Source: Clostridia bacterium
GTDB taxonomy: Bacteria > Bacillota > Clostridia > Oscillospirales > Acutalibacteraceae
Direction of reading: 5' to 3'
DNA length: 52,859 nt
Assembly: GCA_017449935.1 (NCBI GenBank)
Contig: JAFSYP010000004.1
Location: 1-52,859 of the forward strand
Shown: piece by piece, positions 1-7,413 of the stretch
Position numbering within the stretch: position 1 is the first letter of the stretch
How the letters are laid out: each line of letters begins with the position of its first letter
The notes under the pieces: model-generated
What the model was told of the DNA's origin: nothing
What the model saw: only the letters and a program-made list of their open reading frames with translations
Database searches by the model: none
Program-made: the position numbers and the translations under genes

Positions 1-110
1 TGCACGCCTTGCTCGAATCTTATTCCGTCATGCTGCACAAAAATCTCTTGACTTGCGTCAGCAAGCCTTCGAGCTTTTTGTACAACCTGACGAAAAATCT
101 TGCTTCGCAA

Positions 111-133
111 ACCGCACACCGGAATTGTGCGGT
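111..133 (-). terminator. hairpin after the sugar kinase gene
   Basis: An 8-bp perfect inverted repeat (ACCGCACA / TGTGCGGT) lies just past the stop codon of the minus-strand kinase gene. No good T-run follows, so it is either a weak terminator or an mRNA-stabilising 3' hairpin. Confidence 0.4.
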
Positions 134-139
134 ATTGCC

Positions 140-1105
140 TTAAATTTCCATTTCTTCGGCTGTCGGATACGACGCGATCGCGCCGAGCTTCTGCACGCTC
201 GCGGCACAGAACGCGTTGGAGAACCGCACGCACGCAGAGAGCATCTGCGCATCGAGCGCGTCGAGATCGTCCCGTCCGACGCCGAGCGAATACAGCTTCC
301 ACAAAAACGAGCCGGCAAAGCCGTCTCCTGCGCCGGTCGTATCCAGCACGGGCGCCCGGACGCCATCCGCGTGCGCTTCGGCACTTCGCGTATAGGCGGA
401 CGCGCCGTTTTTGCCGCGGGTATACAGCACCAGCCGCACGTGGCCGACGAACAGTTTGTCGAGCGCTTCCTCGATGCGGTCGGTGCCGGTGATGAACTCC
501 AGCTCTTCATCCGACACCTTTACGACGTCCGCCGTCGGCATGAACTCCCGCACCGTACGGCGCAGCGCCTCGCGGTCGTCCCAGAGCGGGAAGCGCAGGT
601 TCGGATCGAAGCTGACGATGCAGCCCTTCTCCCGCGCATAGCCGATCGCCGCGCGGTGCGCCTGCTTCATCGGGAAGTCGCCGAGCGACACCGAACAGAA
701 ATGCAGCGCGTACGCGTCGTCAAAATACTGCGGCAGAACGGACTGCGGCGCATAGAGCATATCCGCCGAGGGCTTGCGGTAAAACGAAAACGTCCGGTCG
801 CCGTCGGCGCTGCTGCTGACGAACGCCAGCGCGGTATTGGCCTTGTCCGTCAGTTGCACGCAGTCGGTCTCGATGCCGAACTGCGAAAGCTCGTCGAGGA
901 TCTTGTGCCCGAACGGATCGTCGCCGAGCTGCGTGAGCAGCCGTCCGCGTCCGCCCAGCCGTACGAACGCGCCGCACACGTTTGCCGGCGCGCCGCCGAC
1001 CTTCGGCATGAACGCGCTCACTTCGGAAAACGCGCAGCCGCGCTTATCGGGCATGAAGTCGATCAGTGCCTCGCCGATCGCCACAAGCGTATCTTTTTTC
1101 TGCAA
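140..1105 (-). CDS. PfkB-family carbohydrate kinase (fructokinase-like)
   Basis: Ribokinase/PfkB-family sugar kinase that phosphorylates a sugar in the cytoplasm with ATP. It opens with the family pattern LVAIGEALIDF and the GGAPANV sugar-site motif. It ends with the signature DTTGAGDGFAGSF, where the Asp of GAGD is the catalytic base. About 321 residues is normal for the family, and GEALIDF plus GGAPANV fit fructokinase best. The start is a TTG eight bases after a clear GGAGG. An upstream ATG in the same frame has no ribosome site and adds residues unlike the family. It is divergent from the MBOAT gene and has its own promoter. Substrate is an inference. Confidence 0.85.
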   Translation of the reverse strand: MQKKDTLVAIGEALIDFMPDKRGCAFSEVSAFMPKVGGAPANVCGAFVRLGGRGRLLTQLGDDPFGHKILDELSQFGIETDCVQLTDKANTALAFVSSSADGDRTFSFYRKPSADMLYAPQSVLPQYFDDAYALHFCSVSLGDFPMKQAHRAAIGYAREKGCIVSFDPNLRFPLWDDREALRRTVREFMPTADVVKVSDEELEFITGTDRIEEALDKLFVGHVRLVLYTRGKNGASAYTRSAEAHADGVRAPVLDTTGAGDGFAGSFLWKLYSLGVGRDDLDALDAQMLSACVRFSNAFCAASVQKLGAIASYPTAEEMEI

Positions 1106-1133
1106 TCGGAACACCTCCCTGTCGTCTGCATCC

Positions 1134-1162
1134 AGTATAGCAAACTCCGCCGCCGGTTGCAA
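1134..1162 (-). promoter_or_regulatory. sigma-A promoter of the sugar kinase
   Basis: On the minus strand TTGCAA, 17 bases, then TATACT, about 30 bases upstream of the TTG start. Confidence 0.6.
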
Positions 1163-1171
1163 GTGCGGAAC

Positions 1172-1200
1172 TTGTATTCTTCAAAACAATCGTGTATAAT
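1172..1200 (+). promoter_or_regulatory. sigma-A promoter of the MBOAT operon
   Basis: TTGTAT, a 17-base spacer and TATAAT, about 24 bases before the ATG. It sits back to back with the kinase promoter. Confidence 0.65.
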
Positions 1201-1223
1201 AAGGCGTGGAAAGGAGGGGTGGT

Positions 1224-2663
1224 ATGCTGTTCAATTCCGTTTCGTTTGCCGTATTTCTGCCGATCGTCTTTGCGCTGTACTGGCTGGTCCCGCAGCGGCG
1301 CCGCTGGGCGCTCCTGCTTGCGGCGAGCTATTATTTCTACATGAGCTGGAACGCAAAGTATATCGTGCTGATCCTGTTCACGACCGGCGTTTCCTATCTG
1401 TGCGGCCGGCTGCTCGAAAAAACGGCGGACGCGCGCAGAAAAAAGCAGCTCGTCGCGCTGGCGCTCTGCCTGTGCTTCGGCGTACTGTTCCTCTTTAAGT
1501 ATTTCGGGTTCTTCTGGGAGACGGCAAACGCCGTGCTGCGGCGCTTCGCCGTTCCGATGCATCCGCTGACGCTGCGTCTGCTGCTGCCCGTCGGCATCTC
1601 GTTCTATACGTTCCAGACCGTCGGGTACGTGCTGGACGTGTACCGCGGCGACGCGCGCGCGGAGCGTCACTTCGGAAAATACGCGGCGTTCATCTCCTTT
1701 TTTCCGCAGCTCGTGGCCGGGCCGATCGAGCGCACGAACGCGCTGCTGCCGCAGATCGCCGATCCGCCGGCCTTCGATTACGACAAGGCCGTGGACGGTA
1801 TGCAGCGCATGGCCTGGGGCTTTTTCAAAAAAATGGTCGTCGCGGACCGTCTGGCCGTGTTTGTCGACCGCGTGTGGGGCGACGTGTTTCAGTTCCGCGG
1901 CCTCTCGCTCGTGCTGGCGAGCGTCCTGTTCGCCGTGCAGATCTATTGCGACTTTTCCGGCTATTCCGACATCGCCGTCGGCTGCGCAAAGCTGCTGGGG
2001 ATCGACCTTGCGGAGAACTTCCGGCGGCCGTATTTGTCCGCGAGCATCCGCGAATTCTGGAGCCGGTGGCATATCTCTTTGTCCACGTGGTTCCGGGATT
2101 ACCTGTATATCCCGCTGGGCGGCAGCCGCGTCAAAAAAAGCAGACACTGCTTCAACCTGCTCGTCACCTTCCTCGTCAGCGGCCTGTGGCACGGCGCGAA
2201 CTGGACGTTCGTCCTCTGGGGCGGCGTCCACGGTCTTTTGCAGATCCTCGAAAACGTACTGCACCTCGCGCCGAAAAAAACGCCGCACGGACTTCGGCGG
2301 GCAGTGCGCGTCGTCGCGGTATTCGCGCTCGTCACCGCGGCGTGGGTCTTCTTCCGCGCCGATTCGCTTGGCGGTGCGCTGCATGTGTTCCGCCATGCGC
2401 TCGACGGGATCGCCGCGCCCTATTCCTATGTGTACAACGGTTTTCTGGATATAGGCATGTCGCCGGGCGAGCTGTGCGCGACGCTGCTCGTTTGTCTGCT
2501 GCCGCTTGCGCTGTTCGAGATTGTTTCGGAAAAGGTCGATATCCCGACGCGTCTGCGCCAATGCAAAGCGCCGGTGCGCCACGCATGTTATGCGCTGCTC
2601 GTGCTGTTCGTGCTGCTTTTCCACGCGACGGGCGAGGTCTCCTTCGTCTATTTCCAATTCTGA
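1224..2663 (+). CDS. MBOAT-family O-acyltransferase (AlgI/DltB-like)
   Basis: Polytopic membrane-bound O-acyltransferase of about 479 residues, expected to move an acyl group across the membrane for envelope-polymer acylation. Family hallmarks are the WHISLSTWFRDYLYIPLGG stretch (from about residue 282) and the catalytic His in SGLWHGANWTF (about residue 323). Its last six residues are FVYFQF, which matches the C-terminal acyl-shuttle hexapeptide (aromatic, hydrophobic, Tyr, x, x, Phe) described for DltX and for MBOAT proteins that carry the motif fused. ATG 1224 follows AAGGAGGGG. The SGNH-like partner gene starts 15 bases downstream. The acyl group and target polymer cannot be read from sequence. 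Confidence 0.9.
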   Translation: MLFNSVSFAVFLPIVFALYWLVPQRRRWALLLAASYYFYMSWNAKYIVLILFTTGVSYLCGRLLEKTADARRKKQLVALALCLCFGVLFLFKYFGFFWETANAVLRRFAVPMHPLTLRLLLPVGISFYTFQTVGYVLDVYRGDARAERHFGKYAAFISFFPQLVAGPIERTNALLPQIADPPAFDYDKAVDGMQRMAWGFFKKMVVADRLAVFVDRVWGDVFQFRGLSLVLASVLFAVQIYCDFSGYSDIAVGCAKLLGIDLAENFRRPYLSASIREFWSRWHISLSTWFRDYLYIPLGGSRVKKSRHCFNLLVTFLVSGLWHGANWTFVLWGGVHGLLQILENVLHLAPKKTPHGLRRAVRVVAVFALVTAAWVFFRADSLGGALHVFRHALDGIAAPYSYVYNGFLDIGMSPGELCATLLVCLLPLALFEIVSEKVDIPTRLRQCKAPVRHACYALLVLFVLLFHATGEVSFVYFQF

Positions 2664-2678
2664 GGGGGTGGGTGCAAA

Positions 2679-3677
2679 GTGAAAAAGTTTTGTCTGAAAG
2701 CCGCGGCATATCTGCTGCTGTTTGCGCTGCTGCCCGCCGTGTTCAGTGCGGCGGTCGATCCCTTCAACGTATTCCATCCGCTGTCCGTCCGCGACAACGG
2801 TGTGGAGATCAACAAAAACTTTGTCAAAATGACCTATATCCTCCACGAGTCAGACCGCTTTGACGCGCTGCTGTTCGGCTCGTCGCGCGTGGGCGACATG
2901 CACGTGGAGAAGATCGAAGACGTCCGCTGCTACAACATGACGTATTCCAACGGCACGCCCGCGGAGCATCTTGCGAATCTGCGCACGCTGGTCAAAAACG
3001 GCGTCGTCCCGCGGCGCGTCTATCTGGGCGTGGACGTGATGTCCTACACGCAGGACCCCGATTCGCATTTGTCGGACGGCCTGCGCGCGCCGTACGAGCT
3101 GTCGAAGGAAAAACCGGCCTCTTTCTGGAAGCTGTATCTCGATCCCGCCGTCACATGGAAGGCCGTCATGACGGTCATGCGCGGCCATACGAAAGATCCG
3201 ACGCTGCGCGAGCGCTTCTATACCTACGGCTGGAACCACGACTACGACACGCCGACCGGCGCGCGTATGTCGGTCGGCGACGACCAGGCGCTCGTCAGCT
3301 CCGTGCGGCGTATGCCGCAGACGCTCGACGAGATCGCGCAGATCGTGGCGCTGTGCCGGGAGAACGGGATCGAGCTTGTGACGTTCACCGTCCCGAACTA
3401 CGGCGCGCTGTTCGATGAAGCGTGCCGGGCAGATTTCCCGGCGTTCCTCAAGGGTCTGAGCGAGATCACGCCGTTTTACAATTTCAGCGGGCATAACCGC
3501 GTCGCGGACGATCCAAAGTCGTTTTACGATCCGAGCCACCCGTCGGCCCAGACCGGCGACCTCGTCCTGTCGTGCATGTGCGGGGGCGAACGCATTGACG
3601 ACCTGTACGCAAAAGGCTTCGGGTGGTACGTCACGCCGGACAACGTGCAGGCGCTGCTCGCCCTGCTGGAAGCGTAA
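2679..3677 (+). CDS. SGNH-like acyltransferase partner of the MBOAT protein
   Basis: 332 residues with an N-terminal signal-anchor (about residues 5-24) and an extracytoplasmic SGNH-hydrolase-like domain of the DltD/AlgJ type. Ser-containing GSSR lies at residues 67-70 and the Asp-x-x-His pair in DPSHPS at about 284-289; these are the expected catalytic elements. In such systems this protein takes the acyl group from the MBOAT shuttle tyrosine and passes it to an envelope polymer. It starts with GTG after GAGGGGGTGGG and is surely cotranscribed with the MBOAT gene. The family assignment rests on motifs and context rather than on strong overall recognition. Confidence 0.75.
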   Translation: MKKFCLKAAAYLLLFALLPAVFSAAVDPFNVFHPLSVRDNGVEINKNFVKMTYILHESDRFDALLFGSSRVGDMHVEKIEDVRCYNMTYSNGTPAEHLANLRTLVKNGVVPRRVYLGVDVMSYTQDPDSHLSDGLRAPYELSKEKPASFWKLYLDPAVTWKAVMTVMRGHTKDPTLRERFYTYGWNHDYDTPTGARMSVGDDQALVSSVRRMPQTLDEIAQIVALCRENGIELVTFTVPNYGALFDEACRADFPAFLKGLSEITPFYNFSGHNRVADDPKSFYDPSHPSAQTGDLVLSCMCGGERIDDLYAKGFGWYVTPDNVQALLALLEA

Positions 3678-3726
3678 ACCGTCCGCGATCGGAAAGAGCC
3701 GGCGGAGCCGAGGCGGGGAGCAAAGA

Positions 3727-3756
3727 TTGACAAGCCGTACAAAAATGTGGTATAAT
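3727..3756 (+). promoter_or_regulatory. sigma-A promoter of the small membrane protein
   Basis: Consensus TTGACA, 18 bases, TATAAT, placed about 45 bases before ATG 3803. Confidence 0.75.
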
Positions 3757-3802
3757 CCGGTTAATCCGATCGGAGAATATTTATAGAAAGGAATCTTCTG
3801 TC

Positions 3803-4036
3803 ATGAACAAAAAGTATTTCAAACGTATATTGGCCGTCTGTCTGGTGCTGCTGTTCTGCTTTGCCGCGACGCTTTCGGTATCTGCCGTTCTCGCTGAGCC
3901 GAGCATTATTGCGGCCCCCGAGTTTCATCTGCCGCTGCTGGAAAAGATCATCGCGATGAACATTCCCGTCATCAGCCAGATCGCTGCATATGTTTACTCG
4001 GCAATTGCTTTTTTATACGGTCAATTCCAGTTCTGA
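3803..4036 (+). CDS. small membrane protein, possible acyl-shuttle microprotein
   Basis: 77 residues: a basic start, a hydrophobic segment (about 9-30, signal peptide or anchor) and a second hydrophobic stretch near the C-terminus (about 55-72). It ends ...AIAFLYGQFQF, so its last three residues (FQF) equal those of the upstream MBOAT protein, and FLYGQF resembles the F-hydrophobic-Y-x-x-F acyl-shuttle motif two residues in from the end. It has its own strong promoter and terminator. I do not recognise it as a named family. A role as shuttle or adaptor in the acylation unit is inferred from position and tail only. Confidence 0.65.
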   Translation: MNKKYFKRILAVCLVLLFCFAATLSVSAVLAEPSIIAAPEFHLPLLEKIIAMNIPVISQIAAYVYSAIAFLYGQFQF

Positions 4037-4054
4037 ACCTGATTCGGAGAAAAG

Positions 4055-4096
4055 GGCTGCCGCTGTAGGTTTTTCCTACTGCGACAGCCTTTTTTT
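4055..4096 (+). terminator. rho-independent terminator
   Basis: GGCTGCCGCTGTAGG pairs with CCTACTGCGACAGCC (two imperfect pairs) around a T-rich loop, followed by seven T. Confidence 0.85.
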
Positions 4097-4170
4097 ATAT
4101 TATATTTGTGTCATTTGACTGCCCCGCAAAAAACGCGACGCACCTTTTTCGGCCACGGCGCACGGCCGCT

Positions 4171-6042
4171 TCAGAACGTCACGCGCTTCACGTCGCCCGG
4201 CCGGAGCAGGCATTTTTTGAAGTCGCGCAAACTTTTATGCGGGATATATTCAAACTGCAGGACGGTGTAGTTGACGGGCAGACTGCCCTTGTACGTCAGC
4301 AGGACGGTGCTGTCGTCCTCCCAGTTTTCTTCGACCTCGCCGTAGGTCAGGCCGAAGCCGAACGGGTACAGCGGATCGCCTTTGAAGAACTTATAGGTGC
4401 GGCCGTCCATCGCGTAATCCTCGAACGGCGGTAGATCGTCCGCGCTGCGGTAGAAGGTGACCGGCAGGCGGCCGGACGGCGCAGTCTTTCCGAATAGGAT
4501 GTTCGCCAGTGCAAGACCGCCCATCGCGCCGGGATAGAAGCACTGCACCACGGCGTTTGCCGTTTCCTGCTGGCGGCAGAGCGATACGCAGCTGCCGCTG
4601 ACGTTGACGAAGACGATCGGCGTGCCCGTTGCCAGCACCGCCTCATACAGCTCCTTCTGCACGGCGGGCAGTTCCAGATCGGCGCGGTCGCCGCCTGCGG
4701 TCGAATCGCACGCGTCGCCCTCCTCGCTCTCCATGCGGGGAGACATGCCCATCGTCATCACGACCGCGTCCGCGCGGCGTGCGCGCAGGACCGCCTCGCG
4801 CAGCAGCGCCGGCGCAGACTGTTCGTCCGTACGTACAAGTCCGCACCCCTCGGCGTAGAGCGTTTCACCCTCGCAGACCGTCTGAATACCGCCCAGAAGC
4901 GTATAATACTCGGACGGCGTACCGTTGTAGTTGCCCAGCAGCACGTCGCGGCTGTCGGCGTTCGGCCCGATCACGGTGACGCGCATTCCCTGCCGCAGCG
5001 GCAGGACGCCGTCATTTTTCAGCAGCACGATGCTCTCCTCGGCCATGCGCAGATTGCGCGCACGGTGTTCGCCGCACTCGATCACTTCGGGGCCGATCCG
5101 ATCGTACGGGCAGTCGTCGTCGAACATCCCCAGCCGCATCCGCGCCGTGAACAGCCGCTCGACGCTGCGCGTGACGGTCTGCTCCGAAACCAATCCCTGC
5201 CCGACCGCTTCCAGCAGCCATTCGTACGCCTTGCCGCAGTTGAGATCGCAGCCGCGGTTGACAGCCAGCGCCGCGCTTTCGGCGGGGGAGTTCGTCAGAT
5301 GATGGTGCTCGTGGATGTCGCAGATCGCGCCGCAGTCGGAAACGACGTACCCGTCGAACGCGAATTCACCGCGCAGGACGTCGCCGAGCAGCCGTTTGCT
5401 CGCGCAGCACGGCTCGCCGAACGCGCGGTTGTACGCGCCCATAACGGCGGCGGGATGCGCGTTTTCGATGATATAGCGGAACGCAGCGAGATACGTTTCG
5501 TACAGATCCCTGTTGGACACGGACACGTCGAATTCATGCCGCAGCGTTTCGGGACCGCTGTGCACGGCGTAATGCTTGAGCGTCGCGTCGAGCTTGCGGT
5601 ATTTGCCCTCGCCCTGCAGGCCCCGGACAAACGCCGCGCCCATTTTGCCGGTCAGACACGGGTCCTCGCCGTACGTTACCTGGCCGCGTCCCCAGCGCGG
5701 GTCGCGGAAAATATTGATGTTCGGCGACCAGTAGGTCAGCCCCTGGTACCACTGCGTGCCGCCGAAGGTCCTGAACTCGTTGTATTTCGCGCGCGCCTCG
5801 TCGGAGATCGCGTCCGCGACGTCGCGCATGAGCGCCGTATCAAAGCTCGCCGCCATGCCGATCGCCTGCGGGAAGACCGTCGCGCAGCCTGCGCGCGCCA
5901 CGCCGTGCAGACATTCGTTCCACCAGTTGTACGCCGGAACGCCCAGCCGTTCGATCGCGGGGGAGCGGTACTGCATCTGGCTGCATTTTTCCGCAAGCGT
6001 CATGCGGGAAACCAGTTCTTTTGCACGTTGTTCAAAGGACAT
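4171..6042 (-). CDS. glycoside hydrolase family 3 protein (beta-glucosidase/xylosidase-like)
   Basis: GH3 enzyme of 623 residues without a signal peptide, so likely cytoplasmic and acting on imported oligosaccharides. The N-terminal barrel carries NWWNECLHGVAR (39-50), DPRWGRG (114-120), KHYAVHSG (156-163) and the nucleophile motif SDCGAI (Asp236). The SDCGAI spelling and ECLHGV are typical of the xylosidase-like GH3 branch. The second domain follows (NDGVLPL, VIGPNAD). The C-terminal fibronectin-like domain ends abruptly at GDVKRVTF, shorter than usual for about 700-residue relatives. ATG follows GGAGG. Substrate specificity is inferred. Confidence 0.9.
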   Translation of the reverse strand: MSFEQRAKELVSRMTLAEKCSQMQYRSPAIERLGVPAYNWWNECLHGVARAGCATVFPQAIGMAASFDTALMRDVADAISDEARAKYNEFRTFGGTQWYQGLTYWSPNINIFRDPRWGRGQVTYGEDPCLTGKMGAAFVRGLQGEGKYRKLDATLKHYAVHSGPETLRHEFDVSVSNRDLYETYLAAFRYIIENAHPAAVMGAYNRAFGEPCCASKRLLGDVLRGEFAFDGYVVSDCGAICDIHEHHHLTNSPAESAALAVNRGCDLNCGKAYEWLLEAVGQGLVSEQTVTRSVERLFTARMRLGMFDDDCPYDRIGPEVIECGEHRARNLRMAEESIVLLKNDGVLPLRQGMRVTVIGPNADSRDVLLGNYNGTPSEYYTLLGGIQTVCEGETLYAEGCGLVRTDEQSAPALLREAVLRARRADAVVMTMGMSPRMESEEGDACDSTAGGDRADLELPAVQKELYEAVLATGTPIVFVNVSGSCVSLCRQQETANAVVQCFYPGAMGGLALANILFGKTAPSGRLPVTFYRSADDLPPFEDYAMDGRTYKFFKGDPLYPFGFGLTYGEVEENWEDDSTVLLTYKGSLPVNYTVLQFEYIPHKSLRDFKKCLLRPGDVKRVTF

Positions 6043-6071
6043 GATAAACCTCCGATGAAGTTAATAGATCA

Positions 6072-6414
6072 TTATTCTTCGCCCATATTCTGTTTTGTGG
6101 TGTTTATGGATGAGATCAGCATTACCCTTATGCCCGCACAGGCGGAATCGAGCGCTTTGTATGTTTGCTCCCCAATGTAGTCGGTTTTATAAAGCAGTTC
6201 AAGCCAATAGCCGGTTTCGTTTGCCTCTTTCAAAGCGATTTGCAGTTTTGCGATGAAATCAGGCTTGCCATGCGCATACTGCGCCTCGCGGATATTCGCG
6301 CCGATGGACGTGCCGCTTCTTCCGATTTGATTGGAAATGATAGTTTCGTGTTTGTATTTAAATGATTTGTACGGCGAAGTTCATTGATTGAATTGATAAC
6401 TCATCTTTACGCAT
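6072..6414 (-). pseudogene. four-helix-bundle (S23/IVP-type) protein, frameshifted
   Basis: The minus strand encodes MRKDELSIQSMNFAVQII, then a stop at 6358-6360. The protein resumes in another frame as KHETIISNQIGRSGTSIG and runs to NMGEE before TAA at 6072. Joined, these give the four-helix-bundle family that includes 23S rRNA intervening-sequence ORFs, with the conserved RSGTSIGANIREA-type and NETGYWLELL-type segments. The break falls where relatives have a short LYKYL-like stretch, so a small deletion probably both removed residues and shifted the frame. The function of the intact family is poorly known. It lies between the tRNA/repeat array and the GH3 gene, on their strand. Confidence 0.75.
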
Positions 6415-6433
6415 ATTGTTCATCTTCAGTGCT

Positions 6434-6462
6434 ATGATAACACATTATTGTGACGAAATCAA
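6434..6462 (-). promoter_or_regulatory. sigma-A promoter before the four-helix-bundle pseudogene
   Basis: Minus strand TTGATT, 17 bases, TATCAT. It is also the nearest promoter-like site upstream of the GH3 gene, which may now be read from it. Confidence 0.55.
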
Positions 6463-6474
6463 GAAAACGGGAGT

Positions 6475-6655
6475 TTAATGAAGACGGGCTTACGCCCTAA
6501 TGAAGTCACTCGCATTTGCTCGTTAATGAAGACGGCGGCTTCGCCCGCCTGATGAAGCGAAGTCACCCGTGTTCTTCATTAGTCCCGCAGGGGCGACTTC
6601 ATTAGCGAAGCGTCTTCATTTCTTCATTAGCCCCCAAAAGGGGCGACTTCATTGC
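6475..6655. repeat. array of AATGAAG motifs separated by mini-hairpins
   Basis: About 180 bases in which TAATGAAG-type heptamers alternate with short hairpins. The heptamers point one way in the first half; the second half carries the reverse complement CTTCATTA. Hairpins include GGGCTTACGCCC, GGCGGCTTCGCCCGCC, TCCCGCAGGGG and GCCCCCAAAAGGGGC. There is no ORF and spacing is irregular. It looks like a noncoding interspersed repeat cluster next to the four-helix-bundle pseudogene. Confidence 0.7.
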
Positions 6656-6659
6656 AATA

Positions 6660-6685
6660 GGCGCTTGCGTAAGCAAGCGCCTTTT
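6660..6685. terminator. perfect hairpin downstream of tRNA-Gln
   Basis: GGCGCTTGC, loop GTAA, GCAAGCGCC, then TTTT on the plus strand. The only gene it follows is the minus-strand tRNA, where the T-run is on the wrong side, so it may act as a processing or termination hairpin or be part of the repeat cluster. Confidence 0.45.
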
Positions 6686-6687
6686 GA

Positions 6688-6761
6688 TGGCTGGGGAATA
6701 GGGATTTGAACCCCAACAAACAGAGTCAGAGTCTGTCGTGCTACCGTTACACTATTCCCCA
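6688..6761 (-). tRNA. tRNA-Gln (anticodon CTG)
   Basis: Cloverleaf on the minus strand: acceptor TGGGGAA/TTCCCCA, D arm with AACGGTAGC, anticodon stem ACAGA/TCTGT around loop CTCTGAC (anticodon CTG), T arm TGGGG-TTCAAAT-CCCTA, discriminator G and an encoded CCA end. It has its own promoter at 6800-6827. Confidence 0.93.
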
Positions 6762-6799
6762 ATGTGCGCAAACGAAGCATCTCGTTTGTTTACTTGACT

Positions 6800-6827
6800 A
6801 TTATACATCTTTTTTTGAAAAAGTCAA
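6800..6827 (-). promoter_or_regulatory. promoter of tRNA-Gln
   Basis: Minus strand TTGACT, 16 bases, TATAAT, about 40 bases before the mature tRNA 5' end. It starts just after the stop of the preceding membrane-protein gene. Confidence 0.75.
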
Positions 6828-6855
6828 CACTTTTTTTAAATCTTTTTCAGAAGCC

Positions 6856-7413
6856 TTACGTCACGATCCAGTAAACAAGGAACGCGACGCTCAGCAGGAA
6901 GGTGACGGAATACTTTTCCAGATAGGCGCCCGCGGTCATTACGCACGCGGGAAGGAACGCGAAGACCTTTGCGGCGGCGCCGGCTTTGCTGTCGTGTCCG
7001 TAATGCATACGCCACATATGCACGGCGTCTTCGACGACCGGGAACAGGCTGCACAGGCACGACGCGCCGAACAGATACAGCAGCACGTAGACGAGGAACA
7101 GCGGGCAGAACTTCCCGGTCAGCGGATCGACCACGTCCACGCCCAGAAAGCCGAGCGTCATCGCGCCGGCGGAAAAGGCGGGGAAGCCGATCAGGAAATT
7201 CAAGACCATCGGCCAGAAGCAGACGAAAAAGCTCTTGCGCGCGGTGGGCGCCGGCATCATGGACACGTGCCCGCACAGGCGGTTGCGCGTGATGTACGCG
7301 TCCGCGGCGAAGATCTGCACGTTCAGCGCGCGGCAGATCAGATGCTCCCAGAAGCCCTTGAGAAACGTGCCGGGGAAGAAGACGGTTTTGGTCAGCACAT
7401 ACAGCCACGTCAT
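6856..7413 (-). CDS. uncharacterised integral membrane protein
   Basis: 185 residues, not recognised. It has about four hydrophobic segments (roughly residues 66-90, 102-125, 147-165 and 168-183) and a basic N-terminal part without a clear signal peptide. Its ATG overlaps the stop of the upstream zinc-ribbon TPR gene in an ATGA arrangement, and GGAGGT inside that gene serves as ribosome site, so the two are translationally coupled. This makes it the last gene of the five-gene operon that starts near 11.8 kb. The partnership suggests that the two proteins form a membrane complex; no enzymatic motif is visible. Confidence 0.75.
   Translation of the reverse strand: MTWLYVLTKTVFFPGTFLKGFWEHLICRALNVQIFAADAYITRNRLCGHVSMMPAPTARKSFFVCFWPMVLNFLIGFPAFSAGAMTLGFLGVDVVDPLTGKFCPLFLVYVLLYLFGASCLCSLFPVVEDAVHMWRMHYGHDSKAGAAAKVFAFLPACVMTAGAYLEKYSVTFLLSVAFLVYWIVT

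Noticed and set aside
1044-2846. Long minus-strand open frame of 600 codons opposite the MBOAT gene
   Set aside because: It is the antisense shadow of a GC-rich membrane-protein gene, has no ribosome site or family features, and is rich in Arg and Gln as such shadows are.
6475-6655. CRISPR array
   Set aside because: Repeats are only about 8 bases, spacing varies, and both orientations occur; no cas genes are present.
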